From Anaerocolumna sp. AGMB13020 (GTDB taxonomy: Bacteria > Bacillota > Clostridia > Lachnospirales > Lachnospiraceae): a stretch of DNA of 64,000 bases. The DNA lies in NCBI RefSeq assembly GCF_033100115.1, contig NZ_CP136910.1:3000001-3064000 (forward strand), in the 5' to 3' direction. Under the pieces are notes generated by a model. It ran no database searches. It was not told where the DNA came from and was given only the letters and a program-made list of their open reading frames with translations. Positions 1-12,441 of this stretch are shown here, piece after piece (position 1 is the stretch's first letter; the number at the start of each line of letters is the position of its first letter). The position numbers and the translations under genes are program-made.

Positions 1-63
1 GCGCCGCGCAAACGACCTACACCCTTAGCAGGGGCGCCTCTTCAGCCTCTTGAGTATTTCTCC
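1..63 (-). tRNA. tRNA-Ser(GCU), 3' part cut by window edge
   Basis: On the minus strand the sequence starts GGAGAAATACTCAAG and continues through a D-arm (GGCTGAAGAGGC) to the anticodon loop CTGCTAA, giving anticodon GCU, followed by the start of a long variable arm as expected of class II tRNA-Ser. The T-arm and acceptor 3' strand lie outside the window. A strong sigma-A promoter lies upstream at 143-171. Confidence 0.85.
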
Positions 64-142
64 GGATACTGAACTAATAATATGATATTCAGTTAATGTT
101 ACCAATTTCACACCCTTATTTTACCTCTCAGGTGCATTAGTT

Positions 143-171
143 AGTATAGCAAAAGGCTTATCTTTTGTCAA
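143..171 (-). promoter_or_regulatory. Promoter for tRNA-Ser
   Basis: Minus-strand TTGACA (166-171) and TATACT (143-148) are separated by 17 nt. It reads towards the tRNA-Ser, with a leader of about 75 nt that contains a short ACTGAA/TTCAGT dyad. Confidence 0.7.
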
Positions 172-337
172 TCATTTTTTAAACAATTTTCAAACAATTT
201 TGCATCTTTTCTACAAATCCTTTATTTTAAGGTGTTGCAGTCTATATTCTACATAATTTTTGCCAACAATATTCACGTTTTTTTAATAAATTAAAAATCT
301 TAACCCCTCTTACTATTCTAAAATACAAAATCTTGTG

Positions 338-892
338 CTACCTTTTATTTTTATACTCTGCTATTGCTGTGTCATACAGATTATTTCCTTCGGTATCTAT
401 AACTACAATTACTGGAAAGTTTTCAACATACAATTCCCGTATTGCTTCAGTACCTAAATCTTCATAGGCTATTATTTTTGAACTTTTAATTTTTTTTGAC
501 AGAAGAGCTCCTGCTCCTCCTACTGCTGCAAAGTATACTCCATTCTCTTTTTTAATTGCTTCTATTACCTCGCTGCTTCTTTTCCCTTTTCCTATCATAC
601 CTTTCATACCTTTCTGTAAAAGCATAGGTGTATATTTATCCATGCGGCTGCTGGTTGTCGGTCCAGCGGAACCAATCACCTGACTTTCTTTTTCCGGAGT
701 CGGACCTAAATAATAGACAATACTATCTTTTATGGGAAACGGTATTTCTTTTCCATCTATTACAGATTCATAGATTCTTTTATGGGCTGCATCTCTGGCA
801 CTATAAATTAAACCTGTTATGTAAACATAATCTCCTGCTCTCAGACTTTTTGCTGTAACTTCTGTTAGAGGAGTATTAATATATTTTTCCAT
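338..892 (-). CDS. Fumarate hydratase class I, beta subunit
   Basis: This 184-residue protein matches the C-terminal (beta) half of Fe-S fumarase/L-tartrate dehydratase enzymes, which in many anaerobes is a separate subunit. It should pair with the alpha subunit encoded at 1242-2084 to interconvert fumarate and malate. The family's GPTTSSRMD motif (about residues 77-85) and the AVGGAGALL segment are present. A GGGAG ribosome site precedes the ATG. The alpha gene lies upstream on the same strand but 349 nt away, an unusually wide gap for obligate partners. A tartrate substrate cannot be excluded from sequence alone. Confidence 0.9.
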   Translation of the reverse strand: MEKYINTPLTEVTAKSLRAGDYVYITGLIYSARDAAHKRIYESVIDGKEIPFPIKDSIVYYLGPTPEKESQVIGSAGPTTSSRMDKYTPMLLQKGMKGMIGKGKRSSEVIEAIKKENGVYFAAVGGAGALLSKKIKSSKIIAYEDLGTEAIRELYVENFPVIVVIDTEGNNLYDTAIAEYKNKR

Positions 893-969
893 GACATCTC
901 CCTCATTTTTGTAAATTTTTAAACTGTAACTATATTTGTTAAAATAAAACTCTTTATTAAATTAATTAT

Positions 970-1226
970 TTATAATGTACCCATAACAGCAGACACGTTA
1001 TTTGGTGAAGACCTATCTTTCAGACATCCTTTCAAAATAGATGCTTCGTTATGGACACTCACTCTTATTGTTTCCGTAAATTTTATAGAATACCATAAAA
1101 TTATAATGTCTGTTTTCTTACGATTGAGTTTCAGAATTTTCATCTTTCGAAAGCTCTTTACACCAAAACCCTGTTTTTTATAATGTTTATCCACAAAACC
1201 AGTCTCTTTTACGGATTTTTGTGGAT
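970..1226 (-). other. Unassigned segment splitting the fumarase genes
   Basis: Between the alpha and beta fumarase genes lies a 74-codon frame (970-1194, minus) starting MDKHYKKQGF and ending NNVSAVMGTL. I recognise no family, and no good ribosome site precedes it. Just upstream is a 10-bp inverted repeat, ATCCACAAAA (1189-1198) with TTTTGTGGAT (1217-1226); its left arm overlaps a perfect DnaA-box sequence TTATCCACA (1187-1195). The flanks (893-960) are very AT-rich. It could be a dispersed repeat, a small insertion or an unrecognised gene. I lean towards non-genic. Confidence 0.25.
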
Positions 1227-1241
1227 GAAAATTAATTTTTT

Positions 1242-2084
1242 TTATATAATTCTTGATATATGTCTATTAACGTGGCAGCATATATTAATTGCTACAGGCA
1301 GGCCAGCTATATGTGTGGGATAGGTTTCTATATTTACTCCAAGTGCAGTAACCTTACCCCCAAATCCTCCAGGCCCTATTCCTGTTTCGTTGATTTCTGC
1401 TAATAGTTCTTCTTCTAATTTCTTGATATGCTCAAGTGGTGATGATTTATCCAGGCTTCTTGTCAATGCTTTTTTAGACAGTATGGCCGCTTTCTCAAAA
1501 CTTCCACCGATTCCCACACCCACAACAATAGGCGGACAGGCATTTGGGCCTGCTAACTGAACAGTTTCCAGAACTGCTTTCTTAACTCCTTCTACTCCAT
1601 CCGATGGTTTTAGCATGTAAATCCTGCTCATATTCTCACTACCAAATCCCTTTGGAGCTACTGTTAACTCTATCTTATCCCCCGGTGTGATTTCATAGTG
1701 TATGATTCCCGGTGTATTATCATTTGTGTTATCTCTGATAAGTGGATCTCCTACAACTGATTTTCTTAAATATCCTTCCTGATATCCTAATCTGATACCA
1801 TTATTGATGGCAGCCTCTACAGGTTCTCCCTCCAGCACGACATTTTGCCCGATCTTAGCAAATACAATAGCCATACCAGTATCCTGACAGATTGGAATAC
1901 TATCAGCGGCAGCTATTTCCATATTCTCTTTTAACTGTAAAAGAATTTGCTTTCCCAAATCGCTGTCTTCCTTCTCCGCTCCCTGGTGAATTGCCTTACT
2001 CACATCGGAAGATAAGCTATAGTTAGCTTCAATGCACATTTCCTTAACGTTTTGTGTAATTATATCTGTATTTACAAATCGCAT
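1242..2084 (-). CDS. Fumarate hydratase class I, alpha subunit
   Basis: This 280-residue subunit carries the [4Fe-4S] catalytic cluster of class I fumarases. Candidate ligands are Cys66 (CQDTG motif), Cys183 (PNACPP) and Cys270 (ICCH), counted from the chosen start. I chose ATG at 2084 (MRFVNTD) over the upstream GTG at 2096 because GGAG sits about 7 nt before it. It works with the beta subunit downstream. In fermentative Clostridia this links malate and fumarate. The family also includes L-tartrate dehydratases. Confidence 0.9.
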   Translation of the reverse strand: MRFVNTDIITQNVKEMCIEANYSLSSDVSKAIHQGAEKEDSDLGKQILLQLKENMEIAAADSIPICQDTGMAIVFAKIGQNVVLEGEPVEAAINNGIRLGYQEGYLRKSVVGDPLIRDNTNDNTPGIIHYEITPGDKIELTVAPKGFGSENMSRIYMLKPSDGVEGVKKAVLETVQLAGPNACPPIVVGVGIGGSFEKAAILSKKALTRSLDKSSPLEHIKKLEEELLAEINETGIGPGGFGGKVTALGVNIETYPTHIAGLPVAINICCHVNRHISRII

Positions 2085-2128
2085 AATTTTCTCCACTTCT
2101 GTAAATGATGAGTGATGTATTTGTATAA

Positions 2129-2177
2129 AAGCCTGAAAAAAGAACAGCCTTATTCCTACTGTCCCTTTTTCAGGCTT
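2129..2177 (-). terminator. Terminator after gyrA
   Basis: On the minus strand AAGCCTGAAAAAG pairs with CTTTTTTCAGGCTT (allowing one bulge), and T-rich sequence follows. It lies directly after the gyrA stop codon and separates gyrA from the fumarase genes. Confidence 0.7.
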
Positions 2178-2186
2178 AATTGTTAA

Positions 2187-4826
2187 TTATTCTTCTTCAT
2201 CAAGATCAGCATCTTGAATCTCATTATCATCTGTATCTAAATCAGCACTTTCAACCTGGGCTTCATAAATATCATCCATGTTGTTTAAATCGTCCTCAAA
2301 ATCCTCATCCTTACCGAAACTCTCACTGTTTTCTTCTTCCAGTTCTTTCTCCAGTTCTTTGATGACTTCCTCTTCGGAACTTTTGTCTTTCACTTTTGCT
2401 ATGCTGGCAACGGTTATATCATTTTCAAGACCCATATTGATTAATCGAACACCTGAAGTTATTCTTCCAAGATTTGAAATACCATTAACCATAAGCCTTA
2501 TGACAATACCCTCCGTTGTTATAATCATAATCTCATTTTCTTCATTTACAGCTTTTACACCAACAACATAACCGGTTTTATCAGTAATCTTATAGCATTT
2601 TACACCTTTACCGCCTCTTCTTTGAACAGTAAACTCATCCATTTCGGTGCGTTTTCCCATACCTTTTTCAGATACGAAGAGCAGACAATCCCCTTGGGTA
2701 TTTAACTGCATGCCAATAATTTCGTCATTGTCCTCCAGGTTCATACCGATAACACCCATAGAGGTACGACCGGTCTTACGTACATCTTTTTCGTTAAATC
2801 GAATACACTGACCCTGTTTGGTTACAAGTATAATATCCTTCTGGTTGTTGGTTGCCTTTACTTCGATAAGCTCATCATCTTCTCTTAAGTTGATAGCCTG
2901 AAGTCCGGTTTTTCTGATATTTTCGTATTCCACAATAGGTGTCTTCTTCACAATACCCTTTTTAGTTGCCATAAATAAAAACTTGCTCTTATGGTAATCC
3001 TTTAAGGGAATTATAGCCGTGATTCTTTCTTCCGGTAACAGCTGCAGAAGATTAATAATAGCCGTTCCTCTTGCAGTTCTTCCGGATTCCGGGATTTCAT
3101 AAGCTTTCAGCCGGTAGACCCTTCCCTTGTTGGTAAAGAACATGATGTAGTGATGGGTAGTAGTCATAATAAGTTCTTCAATAAAGTCTTCTTCTATGGT
3201 CTGCATACCCTTTATTCCTTTACCGCCTCGGTGCTGACTCTTAAAATTATCCACTGTCATACGTTTGATATATCCAAAACGTGTCATGGCAAGGACAATA
3301 TTTTCGGTAGGAATCAGATCTTCTGTTGAGAAATCCTCTTCATCGAAACCGATAGTCGTCCTTCTTTCATCTCCATACTTATCTCTGATTATTGTAATTT
3401 CCTCCTTGATGACTGTAAGAAGTTTCTTCTTGTCTGCAAGGATTGCTTTATACTCTGCAATTTTCTCCATTAACTCTTTAAACTCGTTCTCCAGACGCTC
3501 TCTTTCCAAACCGGTTAAAGCACGAAGTCTCATGTCTACGATAGCTTGAGCCTGAACTTCCGTTAACTGGAAGCTCTGCATTAAGCCCTCTTTTGCAATT
3601 GCTGTATTCTGAGAGGATCTGATGATTCGTATAACTTCATCAATATTATCCAGTGCAATTAATAAACCCTGTAAGATATGGGCTCTTTCTTCTGCTTTGT
3701 TTAAATCGTATTTGGTTCTTCTGGTTACAACTTCTTCCTGATGCAGCAAATAATATTTGAGCATATCATGAAGATTAAGTACCCGGGGCTCATTATCCAC
3801 CAAAGCTATCATGATAGCACCAAAGGTATCCTGCATTTGTGTATGTTTATATAACTGGTTTAACAAAACATTCGCATTAACATCTCTTCTCAGCTCGATA
3901 CAGATACGCATACCGGTTCTGTCGGATTCATCCCGAAGTTCTGTAATTCCATCAATTTTTTTATCTTTTACAAGCTCGGCTATTTTTTCAATAAGCCTTG
4001 CCTTATTAACCATGTAAGGAAGTTCCGTTACAACAATTCGGTTTTTGCCATTTGCCATTGGTTCAATGTCTGTAACCGCACGTACTCTGATTTTTCCTCT
4101 TCCGGTTCGGTAAGCTTCATCGATACCTCTGGTACCTAAAATAGTCGCACCAGTAGGAAAATCCGGTCCTTTTACGATTTGTAACAGTTCCTCAATGGAA
4201 GTATCCCTGTCCTCTTCAATGTCATTATCAATCATTTTAACAACAGCATTAATAATCTCACGTATATTGTGAGGCGGAATATTGGTAGCCATACCAACAG
4301 CGATACCAGAGGTTCCGTTTACCAAAAGATTAGGGAATCTGGCAGGCAATACAGCAGGTTCTTTCTCTGTCTCATCAAAGTTCGGTGTAAAATTTACTGT
4401 GTCTTTGTTAATATCTGATAACACTTCCATAGATATCTTACTTAATCTTGCCTCGGTATAACGCATAGCCGCTGCTTCATCTCCGTCCACGGATCCAAAG
4501 TTACCGTGACCGTCAATTAAGGGATATCTGGTTGAAAAGTCCTGTGCCAACTTTACCAGGGCTTCGTAAATAGAACTGTCTCCATGGGGATGATATTTAC
4601 CCATAGTATCACCGACGATACGGGCACACTTACGGTGAGGTTTGTCCGGACCATTGTTCAGCTCTATCATAGCATACAGTATTCTTCTTTGTACCGGCTT
4701 TAAGCCATCCCTAACATCCGGTAATGCACGGGCTGCTATAACGGACATGGCATAATCGATATATGATGTCTCCATGGTCTTTTTTAGATCGACTTCATGG
4801 ACTTTGTCAAAGATATTCTCATCCAT
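2187..4826 (-). CDS. gyrA: DNA gyrase subunit A
   Basis: This is the 879-residue breakage-reunion subunit of DNA gyrase, which introduces negative supercoils with GyrB. The catalytic Tyr lies in RYTEARLSK near residue 123. The quinolone-resistance region reads [12 protein letters not shown], with Ser at the position equivalent to E. coli Ser83 and Glu at the Asp87 equivalent. The C-terminal beta-pinwheel has GyrA-box motifs QHRGGKG (about residue 530) and QRRGGKG (about 734), which support gyrase rather than topoisomerase IV. It ends in a long acidic tail rich in Asp and Glu. GGAGG precedes the ATG. It follows gyrB by 41 nt. Confidence 0.97.
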   Translation of the reverse strand: MDENIFDKVHEVDLKKTMETSYIDYAMSVIAARALPDVRDGLKPVQRRILYAMIELNNGPDKPHRKCARIVGDTMGKYHPHGDSSIYEALVKLAQDFSTRYPLIDGHGNFGSVDGDEAAAMRYTEARLSKISMEVLSDINKDTVNFTPNFDETEKEPAVLPARFPNLLVNGTSGIAVGMATNIPPHNIREIINAVVKMIDNDIEEDRDTSIEELLQIVKGPDFPTGATILGTRGIDEAYRTGRGKIRVRAVTDIEPMANGKNRIVVTELPYMVNKARLIEKIAELVKDKKIDGITELRDESDRTGMRICIELRRDVNANVLLNQLYKHTQMQDTFGAIMIALVDNEPRVLNLHDMLKYYLLHQEEVVTRRTKYDLNKAEERAHILQGLLIALDNIDEVIRIIRSSQNTAIAKEGLMQSFQLTEVQAQAIVDMRLRALTGLERERLENEFKELMEKIAEYKAILADKKKLLTVIKEEITIIRDKYGDERRTTIGFDEEDFSTEDLIPTENIVLAMTRFGYIKRMTVDNFKSQHRGGKGIKGMQTIEEDFIEELIMTTTHHYIMFFTNKGRVYRLKAYEIPESGRTARGTAIINLLQLLPEERITAIIPLKDYHKSKFLFMATKKGIVKKTPIVEYENIRKTGLQAINLREDDELIEVKATNNQKDIILVTKQGQCIRFNEKDVRKTGRTSMGVIGMNLEDNDEIIGMQLNTQGDCLLFVSEKGMGKRTEMDEFTVQRRGGKGVKCYKITDKTGYVVGVKAVNEENEIMIITTEGIVIRLMVNGISNLGRITSGVRLINMGLENDITVASIAKVKDKSSEEEVIKELEKELEEENSESFGKDEDFEDDLNNMDDIYEAQVESADLDTDDNEIQDADLDEEE

Positions 4827-4867
4827 TTATATTCCTCCATCTATGCTTTGTCTTACAAAATACGGAA

Positions 4868-7905
<3,038 letters not shown>

Positions 7906-7923
7906 GCGTACACCACGATTCCA

Positions 7924-8133
7924 TTATTTCTCAATTCGGATGATCTGATTCTGATATTCTACTTCATCCCCTGCATAGAGCTTCTTTCCTCTCTGGGTTT
8001 CTGTACTGCCGTTGACCTTTACCAGCCCATCCTGAATTACAAATTTAGCATCCACTCCTGAATCTACAAGGTTCGCAGCTTTGAGTGCCTGTCCAAGTTT
8101 AATAAATTCTTCTCTCAATTTTATGACTTCCAT
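7924..8133 (-). CDS. yaaA: S4-domain RNA-binding protein YaaA
   Basis: This 69-residue protein is a free-standing S4 RNA-binding domain, recognisable from the FIKLGQALKAANLVDSG and VKVNGSTETQRGKKLYAGD segments. Homologues sit between dnaN and recF in most Firmicutes and are linked to ribosome biology. AGAGG precedes the ATG. It is conserved by position as well as by sequence. Confidence 0.9.
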   Translation of the reverse strand: MEVIKLREEFIKLGQALKAANLVDSGVDAKFVIQDGLVKVNGSTETQRGKKLYAGDEVEYQNQIIRIEK

Positions 8134-8167
8134 GACGCCTCTTTCCAGATATCCATTTATAATTATT

Positions 8168-9280
8168 TTATTGTACCGCTGAATTAAAGTTAACAGGAAG
8201 CACCAGATAGATATAGTTTTCTTCCTTATCCCTGATAAAACAGGGAGCCTTTGAATTGATTAAATATATATCCACTTCCTCATCATCGATTACTCTTAAC
8301 GCATCAATGAGAAATTTGGGATTAAAGCCAATCAGTATATCTTTTCCCTCTTTGGTAATGTCGATTTCTTCATCCATGGAACCGATCGATGAGTTCATCT
8401 TCAGCTCCATATTACCATCTGTAATATTAATGATGATAGGTTTCTTATCGGATTCCTTTACTAAAAGAGTTGCTCTGTCAATACAGCTTAAAAGTTCTTT
8501 CTTGTTTACTGTTACCTTAGTCTCATAGTCACTGGATAACATCTGATCGATCTTAAAGAAGGTTCCTTCAATAAGCCTTGATAATACGATAGTGTCATCG
8601 AATTCAAAGATAATATGTTTGTCCGTGAAATAAATATTAGCTTCATCCGAAAATTCACCTGACAATATTTTACTGACCTCATTTAAAGTCTTACCGGGAA
8701 CAATTACTTTTATATCACTGTAGTTCTGATTTAACTTTACTTTTCGTATGGATACACGATGTCCATCCAAAGATACTACTTTTAGCTCATCTTCTTTAAT
8801 TTCAAATAGTTCACCAGTCATTATCTTATTGCTTTCATTATCAGCAATGGAGAATACCGTCTGTCTGATAATTTCCTTTAAGGTAAACTGTGATAATGTA
8901 ATGCCTTCTGTTCTTTCAATCTCAGGAAGGTAAGGAAACTCTTCACTGGAAGAACCTGAAATGGTAAATTTCGCTTTTTCACAGGTTATTAAAGTAGAGT
9001 AGCTGTCATTTGTCTGAATCGTAACATCATTATCAGGCAGCTTTCGAATGATCTCAGAAAAAATCTTAGAGTTAAGAGCTACCGAACCTGGCTCAATAAC
9101 CTCACCCTTTGCAATAGTTTCAATACCTAATTCCATATCATTGGCTATAAGCTTAATGGTGTCTTGTTTTACATCTATTACGATACTTTCTAAGATAGGC
9201 ATGGTTGATTTGGCAGGGACTGCTTTCAGAACAATGTTTACACGGTTGAGCAGTTCTCCCTTGGGACAGATGATTTTCAT
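8168..9280 (-). CDS. dnaN: DNA polymerase III sliding clamp (beta)
   Basis: This 370-residue protein is the ring-shaped processivity clamp. It starts MKIICPKGELLNRVN and has the three repeated clamp folds, with the clamp-type C-terminal end YLVLPVNFNSAVQ. It is separated from dnaA by 267 nt and followed by yaaA after 34 nt. Confidence 0.96.
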   Translation of the reverse strand: MKIICPKGELLNRVNIVLKAVPAKSTMPILESIVIDVKQDTIKLIANDMELGIETIAKGEVIEPGSVALNSKIFSEIIRKLPDNDVTIQTNDSYSTLITCEKAKFTISGSSSEEFPYLPEIERTEGITLSQFTLKEIIRQTVFSIADNESNKIMTGELFEIKEDELKVVSLDGHRVSIRKVKLNQNYSDIKVIVPGKTLNEVSKILSGEFSDEANIYFTDKHIIFEFDDTIVLSRLIEGTFFKIDQMLSSDYETKVTVNKKELLSCIDRATLLVKESDKKPIIINITDGNMELKMNSSIGSMDEEIDITKEGKDILIGFNPKFLIDALRVIDDEEVDIYLINSKAPCFIRDKEENYIYLVLPVNFNSAVQ

Positions 9281-9547
9281 AAATGTGTATAACTCCCTTC
9301 CGGATATTTTATATAAATATATATATTAGAATTTGGTAGCAGTAGTAATAGGGGGTGTTAGTTTGTGCATAAGCCTGAAATAACCATAAAACAGCTGCAT
9401 TTCAGAAAAGGATAACCTTGTGAATGAAGTTGAAACGGATTTAGGATAAAAATTTAACCTAAGAAAAGATTTTAAACTTATCCCAAGGCTGCTAACAGGA
9501 CAAGCACAGTCTGTTAACAGCCAATTGTGGAAAAAAATAAAACCTTC
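9281..9547. other. dnaA-dnaN spacer with weak DnaA-box-like sites
   Basis: This 267-nt spacer holds single-mismatch DnaA-box-like sequences TGTGTATAA (9284-9292) and TGTGCATAA (9364-9372) and a very AT-rich stretch around 9310-9330. Some Firmicutes origins are bipartite, with a second box cluster here, but these sites are weaker than those upstream of dnaA. No open frame of note is present. Confidence 0.35.
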
Positions 9548-10912
9548 TTAAGGGTTAATCTTTTTTGTAAGGACATCAATAGTATTCTGCATACTGGGAT
9601 CCTTCTTTATATTCTTCTCGATCTTATCAATACCATGTAATATGGTGGTATGATCTCGGTTACCCATTATCTTGCCAATATCAGATAAAGAAAAATCAGT
9701 AAGTTTTCTGCATAGGTACATGGCAATCTGCCTTGGAAAAGCAATGTTTCTGCTCTTATTAACGGAATAGAGTTCATTAGAAGTTAAATTGAAATGTTCT
9801 GCAATTACATCAACGATTAATTCAGGAGTAATCTGTTTCTTATTATCAGGAGAGATAAGATCCTTTAATGCTTCTTCTGCCAGGGTTACATTAACCTCCT
9901 GTTTCTTTAAGCGGGATAGAGCAACGATCTTTGTGAGAGCTCCTTCAAGTTCACGAATATTTGATTTAACGTTGGTTGCAATGTATTTCATAACTTCATT
10001 ATCAATCTGAAGGCCGTCAAGTTCTTCCTTTTTCTTTAAGATAGCCATTCGGGTCTCGTAATCGGGGGACTGTATATCTACGGTTAAGCCCCACTCGAAC
10101 CTGGAACGAAGACGCTCCTCCAAGGTGAGGATATCTTTAGGGGGCTTATCGCTGGAGATTATAATCTGTTTTTTAGATTCGTGCAGGGTGTTAAAGGTGT
10201 GGAAAAACTCTTCCTGTGTACTTTCCTTACCTATAATAAACTGAATATCGTCAATAAGCAGAACATCGATATTTCTATATTTCTCACGAAATTCTGTTGG
10301 TGTTGTATTCACATTACGAATGGATTCAATCAGCTCATTGGTGAACTTTTCACTGGTAACGTACATTACCTTGCTATTCGGATTCTGTTCTAATATATAG
10401 TGTGCAATGGAATGCATTAAGTGAGTCTTGCCTAGTCCAACGCCTCCATATATAAAGAGAGGATTGTATATCTCAGCTGGTGATTCCGCTACAGCTAAGG
10501 AAGCAGCATGTGCTAGATTATTGTTGGCACCAACTACAAAGGTATCAAAGGTATAACGGGGATTTAAAAAAGTAATTCCGCTTTTCTGGCCTTTATTCTT
10601 ATTAGAAGCATCACCTGAATCGTCCGCTGCTTTTGTTTCAACAATCTGGCTTTCCAAGATGAATTCTATATCATAATTACGGTTCATGATTTCCATAATT
10701 GAGACTTTTAAAGGTATTCCATACTTTCTGCTGATGAAATTTTTGCTGTCAGGGCCGATCATTTTATCATTGATGGAAATGGTTATTAAATTACCTTTTA
10801 CGGAATATACTTTTAAAGGAAGCAGCCATGTTTTGAATGAAACATCGGTCACGCAATGCTCTATTTTAAGATATTCCAGTATTTCTTCCCATTTTTCTTG
10901 TACTTCGTTCAT
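9548..10912 (-). CDS. dnaA: Chromosomal replication initiator DnaA
   Basis: This AAA+ protein binds DnaA boxes and melts oriC. I chose the ATG at 10912 (MNEVQEKWEEIL, 454 residues) over an upstream in-frame ATG at 10942, because GGGAG precedes it and the family starts there. Domain I, a variable linker, Walker A (GGVGLGKTHLMH), Walker B (VLLIDDIQF) and the C-terminal DnaA signature (RDHTTILHGIDKI) appear in order. Transcription starts from the box-containing promoter at 10957-10985. Confidence 0.97.
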   Translation of the reverse strand: MNEVQEKWEEILEYLKIEHCVTDVSFKTWLLPLKVYSVKGNLITISINDKMIGPDSKNFISRKYGIPLKVSIMEIMNRNYDIEFILESQIVETKAADDSGDASNKNKGQKSGITFLNPRYTFDTFVVGANNNLAHAASLAVAESPAEIYNPLFIYGGVGLGKTHLMHSIAHYILEQNPNSKVMYVTSEKFTNELIESIRNVNTTPTEFREKYRNIDVLLIDDIQFIIGKESTQEEFFHTFNTLHESKKQIIISSDKPPKDILTLEERLRSRFEWGLTVDIQSPDYETRMAILKKKEELDGLQIDNEVMKYIATNVKSNIRELEGALTKIVALSRLKKQEVNVTLAEEALKDLISPDNKKQITPELIVDVIAEHFNLTSNELYSVNKSRNIAFPRQIAMYLCRKLTDFSLSDIGKIMGNRDHTTILHGIDKIEKNIKKDPSMQNTIDVLTKKINP

Positions 10913-10956
10913 TACTCTAATCTCCCTAAAATAAAATTTCATACATTCTTCTTAAT

Positions 10957-10985
10957 ATAATATAACAAAATTGTGGATATTTCAA
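10957..10985 (-). promoter_or_regulatory. dnaA promoter with DnaA box in the spacer
   Basis: Minus-strand TTGAAA (10980-10985) and TATTAT (10957-10962) are 17 nt apart. The spacer next to the -35 holds ATATCCACA, a one-mismatch DnaA box (10972-10980), which suggests DnaA autoregulation. Confidence 0.6.
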
Positions 10986-11190
10986 TGCTAATATGTAATT
11001 AAAATGGTCATGTGGCGGGGATATCCCCATAGGATTTAGGTCTGATAACATTCCTGTGAATAAAAATTCCAAGATATTAACAGTGGACAACCCCCGATAA
11101 AAAAAGGATTTTGTTGATAAAGCACACGGAATATTCACACCATTTCACAAAGTTATCCACATTTCATCAACAATTTGTGGATAACTCTGT
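10970..11190. other. oriC: Probable oriC DnaA-box cluster
   Basis: Between dnaA and rpmH are two perfect, inverted DnaA boxes, TTATCCACA (11153-11161) and TGTGGATAA (11176-11184). One-mismatch sites lie at 10972-10980 (TGTGGATAT), 11055-11063 (TGTGAATAA) and 11112-11120 (TGTTGATAA). AT-rich DNA follows at 11200-11300 and could be the unwinding element. The gene context (divergent dnaA and rpmH) is the classical Firmicutes origin. Confidence 0.8.
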
Positions 11191-11344
11191 GTGAAAAAAT
11201 TGTTTTTAAATTATTTTCAAAAATATTGCAATAAATATACTATATATGGAAAATACTAATACTAAATAATTACATTTTATGGTCTGAATATCCTTTTACT
11301 AATTAGGTACTTATTGGTATATGACATTTGAATAGAAGAAATAC

Positions 11345-11373
11345 TTGACGTACAAGCTTTTGAAAGCTATAAT
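11345..11373 (+). promoter_or_regulatory. rpmH promoter
   Basis: TTGACG (11345-11350) and TATAAT (11368-11373) are exactly 17 nt apart, about 80 nt upstream of rpmH. It probably drives rpmH-rnpA and genes downstream. Confidence 0.8.
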
Positions 11374-11452
11374 AAACATAATATTTTAAATTATTAAAAT
11401 AGAATAAATACGCTTACCATTATGATTGGTATATATAAAGGAGGTGCCCCTT

Positions 11453-11587
11453 ATGAAGATGACATTCCAGCCTAAGAAAAGAAGCAGATCCAAAGTTCAT
11501 GGATTCAGAGCGAGAATGAGTACTGCTAACGGCAGAAAAGTATTATCCTCAAGAAGAGCAAAAGGCAGACACAAATTATCAGCATAG
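11453..11587 (+). CDS. rpmH: 50S ribosomal protein L34
   Basis: This 44-residue, Lys/Arg-rich protein begins [18 protein letters not shown] and ends AKGRHKLSA, the standard bacterial L34 pattern. AAAGGAGG lies just before the ATG. It precedes rnpA, as in nearly all bacteria. Its stop codon is TAG. Confidence 0.97.
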   Translation: MKMTFQPKKRSRSKVHGFRARMSTANGRKVLSSRRAKGRHKLSA

Positions 11588-11646
11588 GTCGCATTACTGT
11601 GGCCTTTTCTTCTCTTCATTCATTGTAAAGAAAGGGCCGTGATATC

Positions 11647-11997
11647 TTGAAATTATCAGAATCCATGAAAAAGAATGCCAACTTTAGAACCGTATACAAA
11701 AGCGGGAAGTCCTATGCAAATACCTATCTCATTATGTATGTGATGGATAATCATACGGAAAGAAACAAACTCGGTGTTTCAGTCAGTAAAAAAGTCGGCA
11801 ATAGTGTAATCAGACACAGGATTACCCGATTAATTAGAGAAAGTTACAGATTAAACGAGGATATGTTTAATAGTGGTTTAGACATAATCGTTATTGCAAG
11901 AGCAGGTGCTAAGGGTAGAAACTACTTGGAAATAAAAAGTGCATTGTTGCATTTGGCAAAGATGCATAAAATTCTGAAAGAGACAACAAAATCGTGA
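11647..11997 (+). CDS. rnpA: Ribonuclease P protein component
   Basis: This 116-residue basic protein assists the RNase P RNA in maturing tRNA 5' ends. It begins with TTG. The signature region [18 protein letters not shown] (about residues 52-69) corresponds to the family's RNR motif block. Its TGA stop overlaps the yidD start by one base. Confidence 0.93.
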   Translation: MKLSESMKKNANFRTVYKSGKSYANTYLIMYVMDNHTERNKLGVSVSKKVGNSVIRHRITRLIRESYRLNEDMFNSGLDIIVIARAGAKGRNYLEIKSALLHLAKMHKILKETTKS

Positions 11998-12209
11998 TGA
12001 AGCGAGTTTTAATAGGAATTGTAAAATTTTACAGGAAATTTATTTCTCCCTTAAAAGGAAGGTCAAGTTGTATCTACACGCCTACCTGCTCTTCTTATGC
12101 TATCCAGGCACTGGAAAAATATGGAGCATTAAAAGGCGGATATCTTGCAATAAGACGTATTTTAAGATGCCATCCTTTTCATTTAGGAGGTTATGATCCG
12201 GTTCCGTGA
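11997..12209 (+). CDS. yidD: Membrane protein insertion factor YidD
   Basis: This protein of about 70 residues has the family hallmarks [34 protein letters not shown] and the C-terminal GGYDPVP. YidD homologues associate with the membrane through an N-terminal amphipathic helix and support YidC-dependent insertion. The start is ATG at 11997, overlapping the rnpA stop; a GTG one codon earlier is the alternative. Confidence 0.93.
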   Translation: MKRVLIGIVKFYRKFISPLKGRSSCIYTPTCSSYAIQALEKYGALKGGYLAIRRILRCHPFHLGGYDPVP

Positions 12210-12441
12210 TAGTGATATTTTATTGGAACATAGAGAATTTTGTAATCTGATAATGGCAGCGGAGAATGCTGCCTATAAATTATTATAGGAAAAAGAGCAG
12301 TTCCTATTGTCGGATGAACAGCAGCAGAAGAAGCTGCTTATAATCAGGAATAAAGTTAAAATTCTGGTTAATAGTATTACTGCAAGTTCGGAGTATCCAA
12401 GGAGGAAAAAAATTGTTAGAGGCGGTATTAACGAAGAGTAG
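12193..12441 (+). pseudogene. Small reading frame with one in-frame TAG between yidD and yidC
   Basis: From an ATG at 12193, inside the end of yidD, a frame reads [16 protein letters not shown] and is stopped by TAG at 12286-12288. It then stays open in the same frame (EKEQFLLSDEQQQKKLL onwards) to a TAG at 12439-12441. The combined 82 codons look like a charged, helix-forming peptide. AGGAGG lies only 2 nt before the ATG and also encodes the conserved YidD C-terminus. It may be a decayed small gene or chance openness. I recognise no family. Confidence 0.25.

Noticed and set aside
10913..10942. Longer DnaA N-terminus from ATG 10942
   Set aside because: It would overlap the leader, lacks a ribosome site and is not typical of the family; ATG 10912 has GGGAG upstream.
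12193..12441. TAG recoding as an explanation for the interrupted small frame
   Set aside because: Several well-defined genes (rpmH, jag, mnmE) terminate at TAG, so general recoding is unlikely.
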